DNA of 64,000 nucleotides from Enterobacter bugandensis (GTDB lineage Bacteria > Pseudomonadota > Gammaproteobacteria > Enterobacterales > Enterobacteriaceae). Positions 39,916-50,720 of this stretch are shown piece after piece (positions within the stretch are counted from its first letter, which is position 1; each line of letters begins with the position of its first letter). The translations under genes and the position numbers were made by a program. The notes beneath the pieces are model-generated. The model was not told the DNA's origin. It searched no databases and was given only the letters and a program-made list of their open reading frames with translations. The stretch lies in NCBI RefSeq assembly GCF_900324475.1, contig NZ_LT992502.1, positions 2,790,001 to 2,854,000 of the forward strand, written 5' to 3'.

Positions 39916-41041
39916 ATCGCGGATAACCTTCCAGCAAGGTATTCAGGCGATCGGCCATCAATACCCCGCGCCAGCCAGCCATCAGTTCCGGCACGCCATT
40001 CTGCGGTTTCAGCTTCCAGTGCCAGTTCAGCAGCTGGTTAATCTGTCTGCGTGACGCCAGCAGTTCAGCGCTCAGCTTGCTTTCCGTTGCGACATCCTGC
40101 ACCAGCGCTTTGATATCCTTAAATGCTTTACGATAGCCCGGCATATCCATGAGATTCAGCAGCGTCTCAGGCAGTGCATCCTCCGGCAGCGCCTGCGCTT
40201 TGGCGACCAGCGCCAGCAGGGTTTTACCATGGAAACGGATCTCGCTGCCGGAAAGGCCAATGCTGTCCAGCTCGCCCAGGCTGCCCGGCATATAGCGCGC
40301 GACCGCCCAGAGATGCTCTTCACGCACCACAAAATTCACGGCCAAATCGCGCTCACGCGCTTTACGCAAACGCCAGTCCGCTAACAGCTGCAGGCAGGCC
40401 AGCTGACGCGTGCGAAGCTGCCAGGCGTTGGTGATATCACGCCAGGCCTCTTTCGGGTCAACCACTTCCTGGCGACGCTGCTGCGTCATACGGCACTCGT
40501 CCAGCGCGGCAGAGAGCCAGCCGGAGGCTTCCGCCTCTTTCATCAGCTGTCCAGCAATCGGCAACAGGTAAAACACGTCTGCCGCCGCATATTCCAGCTG
40601 ACGCTCGGTAAGCGGACGGGCCAGCCAGTCGGTACGGGATTCACTTTTATCCAGCGTCAGGCCCGTGTACTCCTCCACCATGGCGGCAAAGCCCCACGAT
40701 AGCGGACGACCGCTGAACGCCGCGAGGATCTGCGTATCAATCAGCGGCTCAGGCATGATGCCAAAGGTGTTAAGAAAGACTTCCAGATCTTCACTGCCCG
40801 CGTGCAGATATTTCGTTACCGCAGTATCCAGCAGCAGGTCACGCATCGGCGCCCAGTCGGTAATGCCGAGCGGGTCGATCAGCGAGACGTGCTTACCGTC
40901 GTACATCTGTATCAAACCCAGCTGTGGATAATAGGTGCGAGTACGGACAAACTCGGTATCCAGAGCGATGGCAGGAAAGTCGCGCGTCACTTCGCACAGC
41001 GAAGCCAGCTCGTCGTTGGTCGTGATCATCTGGTAATTCAA
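39914..41041 (-). CDS. rnd: Ribonuclease D
   Basis: 375 residues from a TTG start (read as MNYQMITTNDELASL), the same length and start codon type as in E. coli. The DEDD exonuclease motifs are visible: Exo I LDTEFVRT, Exo II HAGSEDLEVF and Exo III EYAAADVFYL. An HRDC domain follows (about 210-290). It trims tRNA precursors and other RNAs from the 3' end. An alternative ATG nine codons upstream (MGANKRESD) is less likely given the E. coli precedent. Confidence 0.95.
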   Translation of the reverse strand: MNYQMITTNDELASLCEVTRDFPAIALDTEFVRTRTYYPQLGLIQMYDGKHVSLIDPLGITDWAPMRDLLLDTAVTKYLHAGSEDLEVFLNTFGIMPEPLIDTQILAAFSGRPLSWGFAAMVEEYTGLTLDKSESRTDWLARPLTERQLEYAAADVFYLLPIAGQLMKEAEASGWLSAALDECRMTQQRRQEVVDPKEAWRDITNAWQLRTRQLACLQLLADWRLRKARERDLAVNFVVREEHLWAVARYMPGSLGELDSIGLSGSEIRFHGKTLLALVAKAQALPEDALPETLLNLMDMPGYRKAFKDIKALVQDVATESKLSAELLASRRQINQLLNWHWKLKPQNGVPELMAGWRGVLMADRLNTLLEGYPR

Positions 41042-41112
41042 ATCGGATTCTCTTTTGTTTGCGCCCATAAAAAACGCCGGCTTAACCGGCGTCTGGGCGA
41101 TTAACGTGAAGC

Positions 41113-42798
41113 TCAGGCCTTATTGTCTACTTTGGCACGGGCTTCGTCACGTAATTCTCGTCGTAATATCTTCCCGACGTTGGATTTCGGCAACTCATCG
41201 CGGAATTCCACCAGCTTCGGCACTTTATAGCCCGTCAGCTGACGGCGACAAAACGTTATCAGCGCTTCCTCGGTAAGAGAAGGATCTTTCTTGACCACAA
41301 ATATCTTCACAGCTTCACCGCTGCTGCCGGAAGGAACGCCCACCGCCGCCACTTCCAGCACGCCGCTGTGCTGCATCACCACGTCTTCGATTTCGTTCGG
41401 ATAGACGTTGAAGCCGGAGACCAGGATCATATCTTTTTTGCGATCGACGATGCGCAGGAAGCCTTCGTCATCCATCACCGCAATATCGCCGGTGTGAAGC
41501 CAGCCGTCTTTAATGATTTCGTCGGTCGCATCAGGACGCTGCCAGTAACCCAGCATCACCTGCGGCCCTCTGACGCACAGCTCGCCCGGCTCGCCGTGAG
41601 GCACTTCGTTATCCTCATCATCCACCAGCTTTGCTTCCGTCGACGGGACCGGCAGGCCGATGCTGCCGCTGTGGTAGTCGATATCGTGCGGGTTGACGCT
41701 CACCAGCGGGGCACATTCCGTCAGGCCGTAGCCTTCCAGCAGATATTGCCCGGTTAGCTTCACCCAGCGCTCGGCCACCGCCTGCTGAACCGGCATGCCG
41801 CCGCCCGCGGAGAGATGCAGCGTGGAGAAATCAAGCTGCTGGAACTCTTTGTTGTTGAGCAGCGCGTTAAACAGGGTGTTCACCCCGGTCATGGCGGTAA
41901 ACGGGTATTTTGCCAGCTCTTTCACCAGACCCGGGATATCGCGCGGGTTGGTGATCAATACGTTTTGCCCGCCCAGCTCGATAAACAGCAGGCAGTTCAT
42001 GGTCAGCGCGAAGATGTGATACAGCGGCAGCGCGGTGATTACCAGCTCTTTACCCGGATGCAGCAGCGGCCCGTAGGTGGCATTGACCTGCTCAAGGTTC
42101 GCCAGCATGTTGCGGTGGGTCAGCATCGCCCCTTTGGCCACGCCGGTGGTGCCGCCCGTGTATTGCAGGAAGGCCAGGTCTTCGGAGACGACTTCAGGCT
42201 TGACGTACTGCATGCGATAGCCCGCATGCAGCGCGCGGCGGAAGGAGATAGCATCCGGCAGGTGGTATTTTGGTACCAGACGTTTGACGTATTTAACGAC
42301 AAAGTTGACCAGCGTCCCTTTGGCGGTGGAAAGCTGATCGCCCATGCGCGTCAGGATGACGTGCTTCACCTGGGTTTTGTCGACCACTTTTTCCAGGGTA
42401 TGGGCAAAGTTAGAAACAATGACAATCGCCACCGCCCCGCTGTCGTTCAGCTGATGTTCCAGCTCGCGCGGCGTGTAAAGCGGGTTAACGTTGACCACAA
42501 TCATCCCGGCACGCAGGATGCCAAACAGCGCCACCGGGTATTGCAGCAGGTTCGGCATCATCAGCGCGACGCGATCCCCTTTTTGCAGCCCAAGTCCTTC
42601 CTGCAGATAAGCCGCAAACGCCCGGCTACGCTCCTCAAGCTTACGGAACGTCATCACCTCGCCCATATTCACAAAAGCGGGCTGGTCTGCGTAACGTCTT
42701 ACCGAGTGCTCAAATAATTCCACCAGGGATTGATAACGGTCAGGATTGATCTCCGCAGGCACATCTGCGGGATAACGGTTAAGCCAAACCTTTTGCAA
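41113..42798 (-). CDS. fadD: Long-chain fatty acid-CoA ligase FadD
   Basis: 561 residues from a TTG start ([14 protein letters not shown] read as M), the E. coli length; it has a GAGGTG site 5 bases upstream. A longer form from an ATG 12 codons upstream is possible. The AMP-binding signature [13 protein letters not shown] (about 212-224), [11 protein letters not shown] and the FACS motif [21 protein letters not shown] are intact. It activates imported fatty acids at the inner membrane for beta-oxidation. FadR, encoded at 33.3-34.0 kb, should repress it; a partial FadR-type sequence lies upstream. Confidence 0.97.
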   Translation of the reverse strand: MQKVWLNRYPADVPAEINPDRYQSLVELFEHSVRRYADQPAFVNMGEVMTFRKLEERSRAFAAYLQEGLGLQKGDRVALMMPNLLQYPVALFGILRAGMIVVNVNPLYTPRELEHQLNDSGAVAIVIVSNFAHTLEKVVDKTQVKHVILTRMGDQLSTAKGTLVNFVVKYVKRLVPKYHLPDAISFRRALHAGYRMQYVKPEVVSEDLAFLQYTGGTTGVAKGAMLTHRNMLANLEQVNATYGPLLHPGKELVITALPLYHIFALTMNCLLFIELGGQNVLITNPRDIPGLVKELAKYPFTAMTGVNTLFNALLNNKEFQQLDFSTLHLSAGGGMPVQQAVAERWVKLTGQYLLEGYGLTECAPLVSVNPHDIDYHSGSIGLPVPSTEAKLVDDEDNEVPHGEPGELCVRGPQVMLGYWQRPDATDEIIKDGWLHTGDIAVMDDEGFLRIVDRKKDMILVSGFNVYPNEIEDVVMQHSGVLEVAAVGVPSGSSGEAVKIFVVKKDPSLTEEALITFCRRQLTGYKVPKLVEFRDELPKSNVGKILRRELRDEARAKVDNKA

Positions 42799-42871
42799 TG
42801 CATCACCTCTGAAATGAGTGTTCGTCGTCATCACAGCCCCGATAATAAACAGTTTGTTAACATTATATTAA

Positions 42872-42888
42872 CTCAGCGTACCAGTTTA
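42872..42888 (-). promoter_or_regulatory. Possible FadR half-site upstream of fadD
   Basis: On the minus strand AACTGGTACGCTGAG matches the left half of the FadR consensus AACTGGTCNGACCAGTT; the right half is poor. Position about 75-90 bases upstream of fadD. Confidence 0.35.
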
Positions 42889-42945
42889 TTAATTGTTCAG
42901 ATTGCAGGTTGCGAAGCGCGTCACTCTTTTTTTTCGTTTTATCCG

Positions 42946-42981
42946 TAAAAAAACAGAGACAGCGGCTGAGCCGCTGTCTCT
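42946..42981 (-). terminator. Terminator after yeaY
   Basis: An 11-base stem AGAGACAGCGG / CCGCTGTCTCT with a 5-base loop; on the minus strand it is followed by a run of U residues (A-run at 42946-42953). Confidence 0.9.
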
Positions 42982-43001
42982 TTCTTAACAATAACAGTAA
43001 G

Positions 43002-43583
43002 TTACTCAGTTACGATCGTTTGCACCTGTGCAGGGCCCGGGTTATACCAGCCCCATCCCGGATAACCGTAACGATAAGGATGTGGACCCCACATCCATGG
43101 GTCGATTGGCTGAGGCGGCATCACCACCTGCTGGGCGATACGCCAGCGCTTATAGCCGTTCACCTGCATGGTCATAAATTTATACGGCGTGTTGCCGATT
43201 TTGCCCTGCACCGAACCGGTAATCGGCCCGACAACGGTTACCAGCTGTCCGCGAAAATCGACCGGGTCGAGGAAACCACTAACGTCGGCATAGATACGCC
43301 CGCGAGAGGCTTCACCGAGTACGGGACGCGCGCCGCTGTCGAGCGGTACCGTGGCTATTTCCAGACGGGTTTTCCCCTGCAGGTTCTGCACGTCGATCAC
43401 TTTCCCACCGAAGCGGGCTTCCTGGCCGACGTAAAGCTCGGGCGCATTCATTACCCGAACCAGATCCTGCTGTGGCGTCGGGCTGCTGCCCTTGATCGCA
43501 TCAGGTACGGTTACGCAACCGCTCAGTGCTATGGCAACCGCGCCTGCCATAAAAAGGCGTACTACTTTAGTCTGAACCGCCAT
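43002..43583 (-). CDS. yeaY: Slp-family outer-membrane lipoprotein YeaY
   Basis: 193 residues, the E. coli length. The lipobox ALSGC (Cys22 region) follows a hydrophobic signal. The Slp domain (about 35-165) includes [24 protein letters not shown]. The end is rich in Pro, Trp, Tyr and Gly ([20 protein letters not shown]). Slp itself is a starvation-induced lipoprotein; YeaY function is unknown, although E. coli yeaY is known as an RpoE-linked gene. It lies downstream of tsaB on the same strand. Confidence 0.93.
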   Translation of the reverse strand: MAVQTKVVRLFMAGAVAIALSGCVTVPDAIKGSSPTPQQDLVRVMNAPELYVGQEARFGGKVIDVQNLQGKTRLEIATVPLDSGARPVLGEASRGRIYADVSGFLDPVDFRGQLVTVVGPITGSVQGKIGNTPYKFMTMQVNGYKRWRIAQQVVMPPQPIDPWMWGPHPYRYGYPGWGWYNPGPAQVQTIVTE

Positions 43584-43620
43584 GATGCGACTCCTTTTTC
43601 TCAGTTCCTGTTACTGAGAT

Positions 43621-44316
43621 TCATTCGCGGCCCGGAAGTTTCTTCCACGCGACGGTGTTTCGCAAATAAACCGGCTCCGCATGCTCAACGGCAACGGTTT
43701 TTCCTGCTGCAAGCAGTTGACGGGCAATCGGGAGCATATCTTCTGCCGCAGGCAGGAGAATGTTGCCGTCCACCAGCGTCACGCCGGTGCCGCTCGCCAT
43801 CTCTGGCCACGCCGGCCAGCCCGTGCCGACCGTCGCCCACTCGCCGGACAGCTGCTTCAGGCGCTCAGTAACGGCTTCAGGCTTAAGCACTGCTTCCGTC
43901 TCTTCGCCGTGCCAGACGCCGTTTTCATCGCGGGTATATTCCGCCCAGTAAACTTCACCCATGCGAGCGTCAATAGCGGCGAGCACGCGGGTCGCGCCCG
44001 TCATGCGCCAGGCTCCCTCCGCCATCGTCGCAAGCGTAGAGACGCCGATCATCGGCAGGTCAGCGCCCAGCGCCAGCCCCTGCGCGATGCCAATCCCAAT
44101 GCGCACGCCCGTAAAGCTGCCGGGGCCGCGGCCAAAGGCCAGCGCGTCGAGGTCGGTTAAGGTGGTGTTGCCCTGGGTTAAAATGGCTTTTACCAGGGGC
44201 AGAATACGCTGGGTGTGTTCCCGAGGGCACTCTTCGAAATGAGCAGAAACAGCACCGTCGTTTAACAGAGCAACAGAGCAAGCCTCTGTCGCGGTATCAA
44301 TAGCCAGAATTCGCAT
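43621..44316 (-). CDS. tsaB: tRNA threonylcarbamoyladenosine biosynthesis protein TsaB
   Basis: 231 residues. The ASKHA-type start [17 protein letters not shown] and the block [21 protein letters not shown] identify TsaB (YeaZ). With TsaC, TsaD and TsaE it makes the essential t6A37 modification in ANN-decoding tRNAs; TsaB is the scaffold partner of TsaD. It lies between yoaA and yeaY on the minus strand, as in E. coli. Confidence 0.97.
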   Translation of the reverse strand: MRILAIDTATEACSVALLNDGAVSAHFEECPREHTQRILPLVKAILTQGNTTLTDLDALAFGRGPGSFTGVRIGIGIAQGLALGADLPMIGVSTLATMAEGAWRMTGATRVLAAIDARMGEVYWAEYTRDENGVWHGEETEAVLKPEAVTERLKQLSGEWATVGTGWPAWPEMASGTGVTLVDGNILLPAAEDMLPIARQLLAAGKTVAVEHAEPVYLRNTVAWKKLPGRE

Positions 44317-44382
44317 CAGTCGTCGCGCTCTCGCAAGGGTCAGTCACAAAATGGCGCGCATCTTAGCATACTCCGGAGCGAA

Positions 44383-46293
44383 TTACTCCGCCGTTGGGTT
44401 TGCCAGGAAACGCACCGCGCGTTTAATGTCCCGCGTACGCGGGGCGGGCGGCAGGCTGGCGAGGAAGGTTGCGCCGTAAGGACGCATCACCAGGCGGTTA
44501 TCGCAGATCACCAGCACGCCGCGGTCGGTGACGTCACGGATCAGGCGTCCTACCCCCTGCTTAAGCGTGATGACCGCGTCCGGTAGTTGGACGTCGTCGA
44601 ACGGATCGCCGCCGCGCAGGCGGCAGTCTTCCATCCGCGCCTTGAGCAGCGGATCGTCCGGCGACGTGAACGGCAGCTTATCGATGATCACCAGCGAGAG
44701 CGTGTCGCCGCGCACGTCCACCCCTTCCCAGAAGCTGCTGGTTGCCACCAGCAGGGCGTTACCGGCGCTGACAAACTGCTGGAGCAGCTGGCCTTTACTG
44801 GTTTCCCCCTGCAGCAGCACCGGGAGGGTCATGGTGGCGCGAAACTGCTCGGCGAGATCGCGCATCATGGCGTGTGAGGTGCAGAGCATAAAGCAGCGCC
44901 CGTTGTTGGCCTCTATCATCGGCTTGAGCATCGCTGCGAGATGCCGCGCCGCCCCCGGCTGGTTCGGCAGCGGGAGATTGCGTGGCACGCAGAGCAGCGC
45001 CTGCTTTTCGTAATCAAACGGGCTGGGCAGCAGCAGTGATTCCGCCTGCTCAATACCGAGGCGCTCGGTGAAGTGGTGCAGATCGTCATTTACAGACAGG
45101 GTTGCGGAAGTGAAGATCCAGCTTCCCGGCTTCTGCGCCATCACCTCTTTGAATTTATCGGCCACCGTCAGCGGCGTGAGCGCGAGGGTAAAGTGGCGTG
45201 AGGTGCATTCATACCAGTAGCTGTACCCCGGCTGGTTGATCTCTTTTAGCCGTTTCAGCCGCCCGCGATAAAGCGTGGCGCGCTCGAAGGCGGCGTCAAG
45301 CAGCGCGGAGCGTCCGAGGGACAGCTTCGCCACGTCGTAGCAGAGCTCAAGTGCATCATCGAGCAGCAGCAGCGCGCGCTGGATATTTTTGTCCGCCAGC
45401 AGTTCGCGCAGGTTGCCGCGATAGCCCGGCTCGCCAAGCTGTAAGCGGAAATCCTGCGCGCTTTGCGCCAGACGGTCGGCACACTTCTGCAGCTGCTGGG
45501 TATCTTTGAGTTCGGTCCGGTAGGCAATGGTAAAATCTTTCGCCAGATCCTGTAGCTGGCGGCTGGAGAGCGACTGGCCGAAATACTGGCTGGCGATATC
45601 CGGCAACTGATGGGCTTCATCGAAGATCATCACGTCCGCCTCCGGGATAAGCTCGCCGAAACCGCTGTCCTTAACCACCATGTCCGCGAGGAACAGGTGG
45701 TGGTTCACCACCACCACGTCTGCGTCCATCGCTGTTTTGCGCGCTTTCACCACAAAACAGTCTTTATACAGCGGGCAGTCGCTACCGAGGCAGTTATCGT
45801 TGGTGCTGGTCACCAGCGGCCAGGCCGGGGAATCTTCCGGCACGCTCGCGCAGGTGCTGATATCGCCCTCTTCGGTCTGGTTCGCCCAGGCGCGCAGGAT
45901 AATGACGTCGCTCAGGGTTTGTACCGGCAGATCGCCGCCCGCCAGCGCCTGCTGTTCAAGACGTTCCAGGCAGAGATAGTTGGAGCGCCCCTTCAGCAGG
46001 GCCAGACGGCCTTTATATTTCAGCGCTTTTGCTACGGTAGGCAGATCGCGGCTGTAGAGCTGATCCTGCAGCGCTTTCGATCCGGTGGAAATTATCACTT
46101 TCTTTTTCGCCCGCAGCGCCGGCGCAAGGTAAGCATAGGTCTTACCCGTGCCGGTTCCGGCTTCAACCACCAGCGGCTGGGCCTTATCAATGGCGCGGGC
46201 AACGGCGTGCGCCATCTGTCGCTGAGGCTCACGGGGCTTGAAGCCGGGGATCGCCTGCGCTAATTGACCTTCAGGGGAAAAATCGTCTGCCAC
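44383..46293 (-). CDS. yoaA: DinG/XPD-family ATP-dependent helicase YoaA
   Basis: 636 residues. Walker A is GTGTGKT (46-52) and the DEAH box is DEAHQLPD (225-232). Four cysteines at about 108, 168, 173 and 179 (LCLERL, NCLGSDCPLYKDC) form the XPD-type iron-sulfur cluster site. C-terminal helicase motifs SSFWEGVDVRGD and GVGRLIRD are intact. YoaA is linked to replication fork repair and to the HolC clamp-loader subunit in E. coli. It is divergent from yoaB with 133 bases between. Confidence 0.95.
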   Translation of the reverse strand: MADDFSPEGQLAQAIPGFKPREPQRQMAHAVARAIDKAQPLVVEAGTGTGKTYAYLAPALRAKKKVIISTGSKALQDQLYSRDLPTVAKALKYKGRLALLKGRSNYLCLERLEQQALAGGDLPVQTLSDVIILRAWANQTEEGDISTCASVPEDSPAWPLVTSTNDNCLGSDCPLYKDCFVVKARKTAMDADVVVVNHHLFLADMVVKDSGFGELIPEADVMIFDEAHQLPDIASQYFGQSLSSRQLQDLAKDFTIAYRTELKDTQQLQKCADRLAQSAQDFRLQLGEPGYRGNLRELLADKNIQRALLLLDDALELCYDVAKLSLGRSALLDAAFERATLYRGRLKRLKEINQPGYSYWYECTSRHFTLALTPLTVADKFKEVMAQKPGSWIFTSATLSVNDDLHHFTERLGIEQAESLLLPSPFDYEKQALLCVPRNLPLPNQPGAARHLAAMLKPMIEANNGRCFMLCTSHAMMRDLAEQFRATMTLPVLLQGETSKGQLLQQFVSAGNALLVATSSFWEGVDVRGDTLSLVIIDKLPFTSPDDPLLKARMEDCRLRGGDPFDDVQLPDAVITLKQGVGRLIRDVTDRGVLVICDNRLVMRPYGATFLASLPPAPRTRDIKRAVRFLANPTAE

Positions 46294-46426
46294 GTTGCTC
46301 TCTCACTGTATTTTTGCACAGGGATTATGTCAGCCCATCTTCTCCTGTGCCACCCCAAATAGTGACGACGGCAGAACAATATGGCAGTCTTGCCGCCTGA
46401 CGACGAAAAATAACGAGGAAACGTTT

Positions 46427-46771
46427 ATGACAATTGTGCGCATTGATGCCGAAGCCCGCTGGTCTGATGTGGTGATCCATAACCAGACGCTGTATTACAC
46501 CGGTGTACCGTCAAATCTGGACGCGGATGCGTTCGAACAGACGGCGAATACCCTGGCGCAGATTGACGCGGTGCTGGAAAAACAGGGCAGCGATAAATCC
46601 CGCATTCTGGATGCGACCATTTTCCTGGCAAATAAAGACGATTTCGCGGCGATGAACAAAGCCTGGGATGCGTGGGTGGTAGCGGGTCACGCGCCTGTAC
46701 GCTGCACCGTACAGGCCACGCTGATGAAACCGGAATACAAGGTTGAGATCAAGATTATCGCGGCGGTTTAA
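46427..46771 (+). CDS. yoaB: RidA/YjgF-family protein YoaB
   Basis: 114 residues from MTIVRIDAEARWSDVV behind CGAGGAAA; the upstream in-frame ATG overlaps the divergent promoter. RidA-fold blocks LYYTGVPSNLD, DATIFLANKDDFAAMNKAWDAWV and the arginine in APVRCTVQA (the residue that deaminates imines in active members) are present. It may remove reactive enamines/imines, though YoaB itself has no proven substrate. It ends 6 bases from the convergent yoaH. Confidence 0.93.
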   Translation: MTIVRIDAEARWSDVVIHNQTLYYTGVPSNLDADAFEQTANTLAQIDAVLEKQGSDKSRILDATIFLANKDDFAAMNKAWDAWVVAGHAPVRCTVQATLMKPEYKVEIKIIAAV

Positions 46772-46777
46772 GCCCGA

Positions 46778-46960
46778 TTACTCTTCATCTTCATCCTCAA
46801 AACGCGCCACGATCCGCTCGCCGGTATGGGTGGCGCGCAGCTCCTCCGCCACCTGGGAAATCGCCTGTCCGCTGCTCATCCCCTGGGACATCAGTTCCTG
46901 AATTCGCTCAACCGCTTTCTGCTGCTGTTCATGGCTCAGAGAAGGTAAACCTGCAAACAT
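46778..46960 (-). CDS. yoaH: Small protein YoaH (UPF0181)
   Basis: 60 residues from [20 protein letters not shown], matching E. coli YoaH (59) almost throughout, including [13 protein letters not shown] and the acidic end RFEDEDEE. A start two codons upstream (MTM) is possible. Its function is unknown. It is divergent from pabB. Confidence 0.92.
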
Positions 46961-47021
46961 CGTCAACTCCTGCTAAATTATTCGCGCTAATTATTTCACG
47001 CTGCCCGGTAGTATGCCATAC

Positions 47022-48350
47022 ATGAACATGCGCTTCCCCACTGTTGTTACCTTACCCTGGCGCGCTGACGCCGCTGAGTTCTGGTTTGCCCGTCTGAGCC
47101 ATCTTCCTTTTGCTATGCTGCTGCACTCCGGCCATGCGGATCACCCGTACAGCCGCTTCGATATTCTGGTGGCCGATCCCCTGAAAACGCTGACGACCGA
47201 CGATCTGTCGACGACGGACGATCCGCTGATGCAGCTTCAGCAGGAAATCAACGCGCTGGGCTTATCCGCTACCCCTAACCTGGACCTGCCCTTCCAGGGC
47301 GGCGCGCTGGGCCTGTTTGGCTACGATTTGGGTCGCCGCTTCGAGATGCTGCCCGAGCATGCGCAGGCGGATATTGCCCTGCCGGACATGGCCGTGGGGC
47401 TGTATGACTGGGCGTTGATTGTGGACCACCAGAAAAAAAGGGTCTCCCTGCTGAGCCATGATGACGTGCAGGCGCGTCTGGCCTGGCTTGAGGCACAGCA
47501 GCCTGCTCCAGCTGAGGCGTTCACCCTGACCTCCGGCTGGCGCTCGAACATGACCGCGCCGGAATACGCGGAAAAATTCTCCCGCGTGCAGGCCTATCTG
47601 CAAAGCGGCGACTGCTATCAGGTTAACCTTGCCCAGCGTTTCCAGGCAGCATACCAGGGGGACGAGTGGCAGGCGTTTACCCGTCTCAATGCCAGCAACA
47701 GGGCTCCGTTCAGCGCGTTCGTACGTCTGGAACAGGGGGCCATCCTCAGCCTGTCGCCGGAGCGTTTTATCCATCTGGCGGAAGGGACGATTCAGACCCG
47801 CCCGATTAAAGGCACGCTGCCGCGCCTTGCCGATCCGGACGCCGATCGCCAGCAGGCGGAGAAACTCGCCGGGTCACCGAAGGATCGCGCCGAAAACCTG
47901 ATGATTGTCGACCTGATGCGTAACGATATTGGCCGGGTCGCCGAACCAGGCAGCGTGCGCGTGCCGGAGCTGTTCGTCGTCGAGCCTTTCCCGGCAGTGC
48001 ATCATCTGGTCAGCACCATCACCGCGCGTCTGCCCGCCTCTCGCACCGCCTGCGATCTGCTCCGGGCCGCGTTCCCGGGCGGCTCCATCACCGGTGCGCC
48101 AAAAATTCGCGCCATGGAAATCATCGACGAACTGGAACCGCACCGCCGCAACGCCTGGTGCGGCAGCATCGGCTATATCAGCCTGTGCGGCACCATGGAT
48201 ACCAGCATTACCATTCGCACGCTGACGGCCTGCGGCGGCAATCTGTACTGTTCTGCGGGCGGCGGCATTGTGGCGGACAGCCAGGTCGAGGCGGAATATC
48301 AGGAAACCTTTGATAAGGTGAACCGCATCCTGAAGCAACTGGAGAACTAA
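47022..48350 (+). CDS. pabB: Aminodeoxychorismate synthase component I (PabB)
   Basis: 442 residues from [20 protein letters not shown]; an ATG three codons upstream is also in frame. The chorismate-binding domain has PIKGTLPR (catalytic Lys in the PIKGT motif), [19 protein letters not shown] and [13 protein letters not shown], all intact. With PabA glutamine amidotransferase it makes 4-amino-4-deoxychorismate for folate synthesis. nudL starts 2 bases after its stop. Confidence 0.96.
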   Translation: MNMRFPTVVTLPWRADAAEFWFARLSHLPFAMLLHSGHADHPYSRFDILVADPLKTLTTDDLSTTDDPLMQLQQEINALGLSATPNLDLPFQGGALGLFGYDLGRRFEMLPEHAQADIALPDMAVGLYDWALIVDHQKKRVSLLSHDDVQARLAWLEAQQPAPAEAFTLTSGWRSNMTAPEYAEKFSRVQAYLQSGDCYQVNLAQRFQAAYQGDEWQAFTRLNASNRAPFSAFVRLEQGAILSLSPERFIHLAEGTIQTRPIKGTLPRLADPDADRQQAEKLAGSPKDRAENLMIVDLMRNDIGRVAEPGSVRVPELFVVEPFPAVHHLVSTITARLPASRTACDLLRAAFPGGSITGAPKIRAMEIIDELEPHRRNAWCGSIGYISLCGTMDTSITIRTLTACGGNLYCSAGGGIVADSQVEAEYQETFDKVNRILKQLEN

Positions 48351-48352
48351 CG

Positions 48353-48931
48353 GTGGAGAAAGAGAACCTGACGCTGGATGATTTTCTGTCGCGCTTTCAG
48401 CTGCTACGGCCGCAGGTCAACCGCGCCACGCTGAATAAGCGTCAGGCGGCGGTGCTGATCCCAGTGGTGCGCCGGGAACAGCCGGGCCTGCTGCTTACGC
48501 AGCGTTCGCCGCATATGCGCAAACACGCCGGTCAGGTGGCCTTTCCGGGAGGGGCGGTGGACAGCACCGATGCGTCGCTGATTGCCGCCGCGCTGCGGGA
48601 AGCGCAGGAGGAGGTGGCGATCCCGCCTGACGCGGTGGAAGTCATCGGCGTGCTGCCGCCCGTCGACAGCGTGACCGGCTTTCAGGTCACCCCGGTAGTA
48701 GGCATTATCCCCCCCAATCTTCAGTATCATGCCAGCGTCGACGAAGTCTCTGCGGTGTTTGAGATGCCGCTTGAAGAGGCGCTCCGGCTAAGCCGCTACC
48801 ATCCGCTGGATATCCATCGTCGGGGGCATGACCATCGGGTCTGGTTGTCCTGGTATCAGCATTATTTTGTCTGGGGCATGACGGCGGGCATCATTCGTGA
48901 ACTGGCGCTACAAATCGGCCTGAAGCCTTGA
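48353..48931 (+). CDS. nudL: CoA pyrophosphohydrolase NudL
   Basis: 192 residues from a GTG start ([16 protein letters not shown]). The Nudix box [20 protein letters not shown] then EEV (about 66-89) has the catalytic Glu residues, and the preceding [20 protein letters not shown] is the UPF0035/CoAse motif. It cleaves CoA into 3',5'-ADP and phosphopantetheine. Immediately follows pabB, so probably co-transcribed. Confidence 0.95.
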   Translation: MEKENLTLDDFLSRFQLLRPQVNRATLNKRQAAVLIPVVRREQPGLLLTQRSPHMRKHAGQVAFPGGAVDSTDASLIAAALREAQEEVAIPPDAVEVIGVLPPVDSVTGFQVTPVVGIIPPNLQYHASVDEVSAVFEMPLEEALRLSRYHPLDIHRRGHDHRVWLSWYQHYFVWGMTAGIIRELALQIGLKP

Positions 48932-49115
48932 CTATACTTTACATTCCAGCCTTTTTTGCAGGTTTGCGATCCGCGTCGCGCTATTAGCAAAACCCATCGT
49001 TAACCATTAGTTTAATTCATGTGAATAGTTAAGCCGAGGTTGGTGTTCCCTCTTACACTATGCGCAGTTATAACATCGTTACTGGAACCCCGGTAACCCT
49101 GTCAGGAGTGTGAAA

Positions 49116-50480
49116 GTGATTAGTATATTCGACATGTTCAAAGTGGGGATTGGTCCTTCTTCTTCCCACACTGTAGGGCCGATGAAGGCCGGTAAACAGT
49201 TCGTCGATGATCTGGTCGAAAAAGGATTACTGGAAAGCGTTACCCGTGTCGCCGTAGACGTTTACGGTTCATTGTCATTAACGGGTAAAGGCCACCACAC
49301 CGATATCGCCATTATTATGGGTCTGGCGGGCAATATGCCGGACACTGTTGATATTGATGCCATCCCGGCATTCATCCGCGACGTGGAAGCGCGCGGTCGC
49401 CTGCTGCTGGCTAACGGTCAGCACGAAGTGGATTTCCCGCAGGATGACGGCATGCGTTTTCGCAGCGACAACCTGCCGCTGCATGAAAACGGCATGACTA
49501 TCCACGCCTGGAGCGGCGAAAAAGAGATCTACAGCAAAACCTACTACTCCATCGGCGGTGGCTTCATCGTTGACGAAGAGCATTTCGGTAAAGAGAGCGC
49601 GGGCGACGTGAACGTGCCCTATCCGTTCAAATCGGCCACCGAGATGCTGGGCTACTGCAAAGAGACCGGTTTGTCGCTGTCCGGCATGGTGATGCAGAAC
49701 GAGCTGGCGCTGCACAGCAAAAAAGAGATCGAAGACTATTTTGCCAACGTGTGGCAAACCATGCGCGCCTGTATCGATCGCGGGATGAACACCGAAGGCG
49801 TACTGCCAGGGCCACTGCGCGTGCCGCGTCGTGCCTCTGCCCTGCGCCGTATGCTGGTGACCACGGACAAATTCTCTAACGACCCGATGAACGTAGTTGA
49901 CTGGGTGAACATGTTTGCTCTGGCGGTGAACGAAGAGAACGCCGCGGGGGGGCGCGTGGTGACCGCGCCAACCAACGGCGCGTGCGGGATCGTTCCGGCG
50001 GTGCTGGCCTACTACGATCACTTTATCGAGCCTGTGACGCCGGATATTTATATCCGTTATTTTCTCGCGGCAGGCGCTATCGGTGCGCTGTACAAGATGA
50101 ACGCGTCCATTTCAGGCGCTGAAGTGGGCTGTCAGGGTGAAGTAGGCGTGGCCTGCTCTATGGCGGCGGCTGGTCTGGCCGAGCTGCTGGGCGCAAGCCC
50201 TGAACAGGTTTGCGTGGCGGCTGAAATTGGCATGGAGCATAACCTCGGTCTGACCTGTGACCCGGTCGCAGGCCAGGTGCAGGTGCCGTGCATTGAGCGT
50301 AACGCGATTGCCTCCGTCAAAGCGATTAACGCCTCACGCATGGCGATGCGCCGTACCAGCGAACCACGCGTGTCGCTGGATAAGGTTATCGAAACCATGT
50401 ACGAAACCGGCAAAGACATGAACGCGAAGTACCGTGAAACGTCGCGCGGCGGTCTGGCCATTAAGGTGCAGTGCGACTAA
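49116..50480 (+). CDS. sdaA: L-serine dehydratase SdaA
   Basis: 454 residues from the GTG at 49116 ([19 protein letters not shown]), the E. coli length; the AGGAG at 49104-49108 is 7 bases from this GTG but touches the earlier in-frame GTG at 49110. The serine-binding SSSHT motif and the cysteines of the [4Fe-4S] cluster ([31 protein letters not shown]) are intact. It deaminates L-serine to pyruvate. E. coli sdaA is controlled by Lrp; no site was assigned here. Confidence 0.96.
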   Translation: MISIFDMFKVGIGPSSSHTVGPMKAGKQFVDDLVEKGLLESVTRVAVDVYGSLSLTGKGHHTDIAIIMGLAGNMPDTVDIDAIPAFIRDVEARGRLLLANGQHEVDFPQDDGMRFRSDNLPLHENGMTIHAWSGEKEIYSKTYYSIGGGFIVDEEHFGKESAGDVNVPYPFKSATEMLGYCKETGLSLSGMVMQNELALHSKKEIEDYFANVWQTMRACIDRGMNTEGVLPGPLRVPRRASALRRMLVTTDKFSNDPMNVVDWVNMFALAVNEENAAGGRVVTAPTNGACGIVPAVLAYYDHFIEPVTPDIYIRYFLAAGAIGALYKMNASISGAEVGCQGEVGVACSMAAAGLAELLGASPEQVCVAAEIGMEHNLGLTCDPVAGQVQVPCIERNAIASVKAINASRMAMRRTSEPRVSLDKVIETMYETGKDMNAKYRETSRGGLAIKVQCD

Positions 50481-50488
50481 TCCTCTCT

Positions 50489-50520
50489 TTCGCCCATCCG
50501 CAACGGATGGGCGAATTTCT
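50489..50520 (+). terminator. Terminator after sdaA
   Basis: A 12-base stem TTCGCCCATCCG / CGGATGGGCGAA with a CAA loop, followed by TTTCTCC, begins 9 bases after the sdaA stop. Confidence 0.8.
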
Positions 50521-50720
50521 CCCTTCATTCTCGTCTCCTTCTTCTTTCCCCACTACACTTTTACGGTCGCGGCTGCTCGCGCTCGGCCTGGCATCAGGCA
50601 GCGGCTAAATAGCGAACGGGTTGAGAGAGAAGCAGGCGCGGTAGTAACGCCACAATGGCTGGCGGGAAAATCTTCCCCGCCAGAAGATCGTAACGGGCAC
50701 ATCGTACCCGTTAAGCAGAC

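Noticed and set aside
50640..50712. Two small hairpins between sdaA and yoaE as further terminators
   Set aside because: GGCGGG/CCCGCC and AACGGG/CCCGTT can pair, but neither has a U-run on the strand that would need it.
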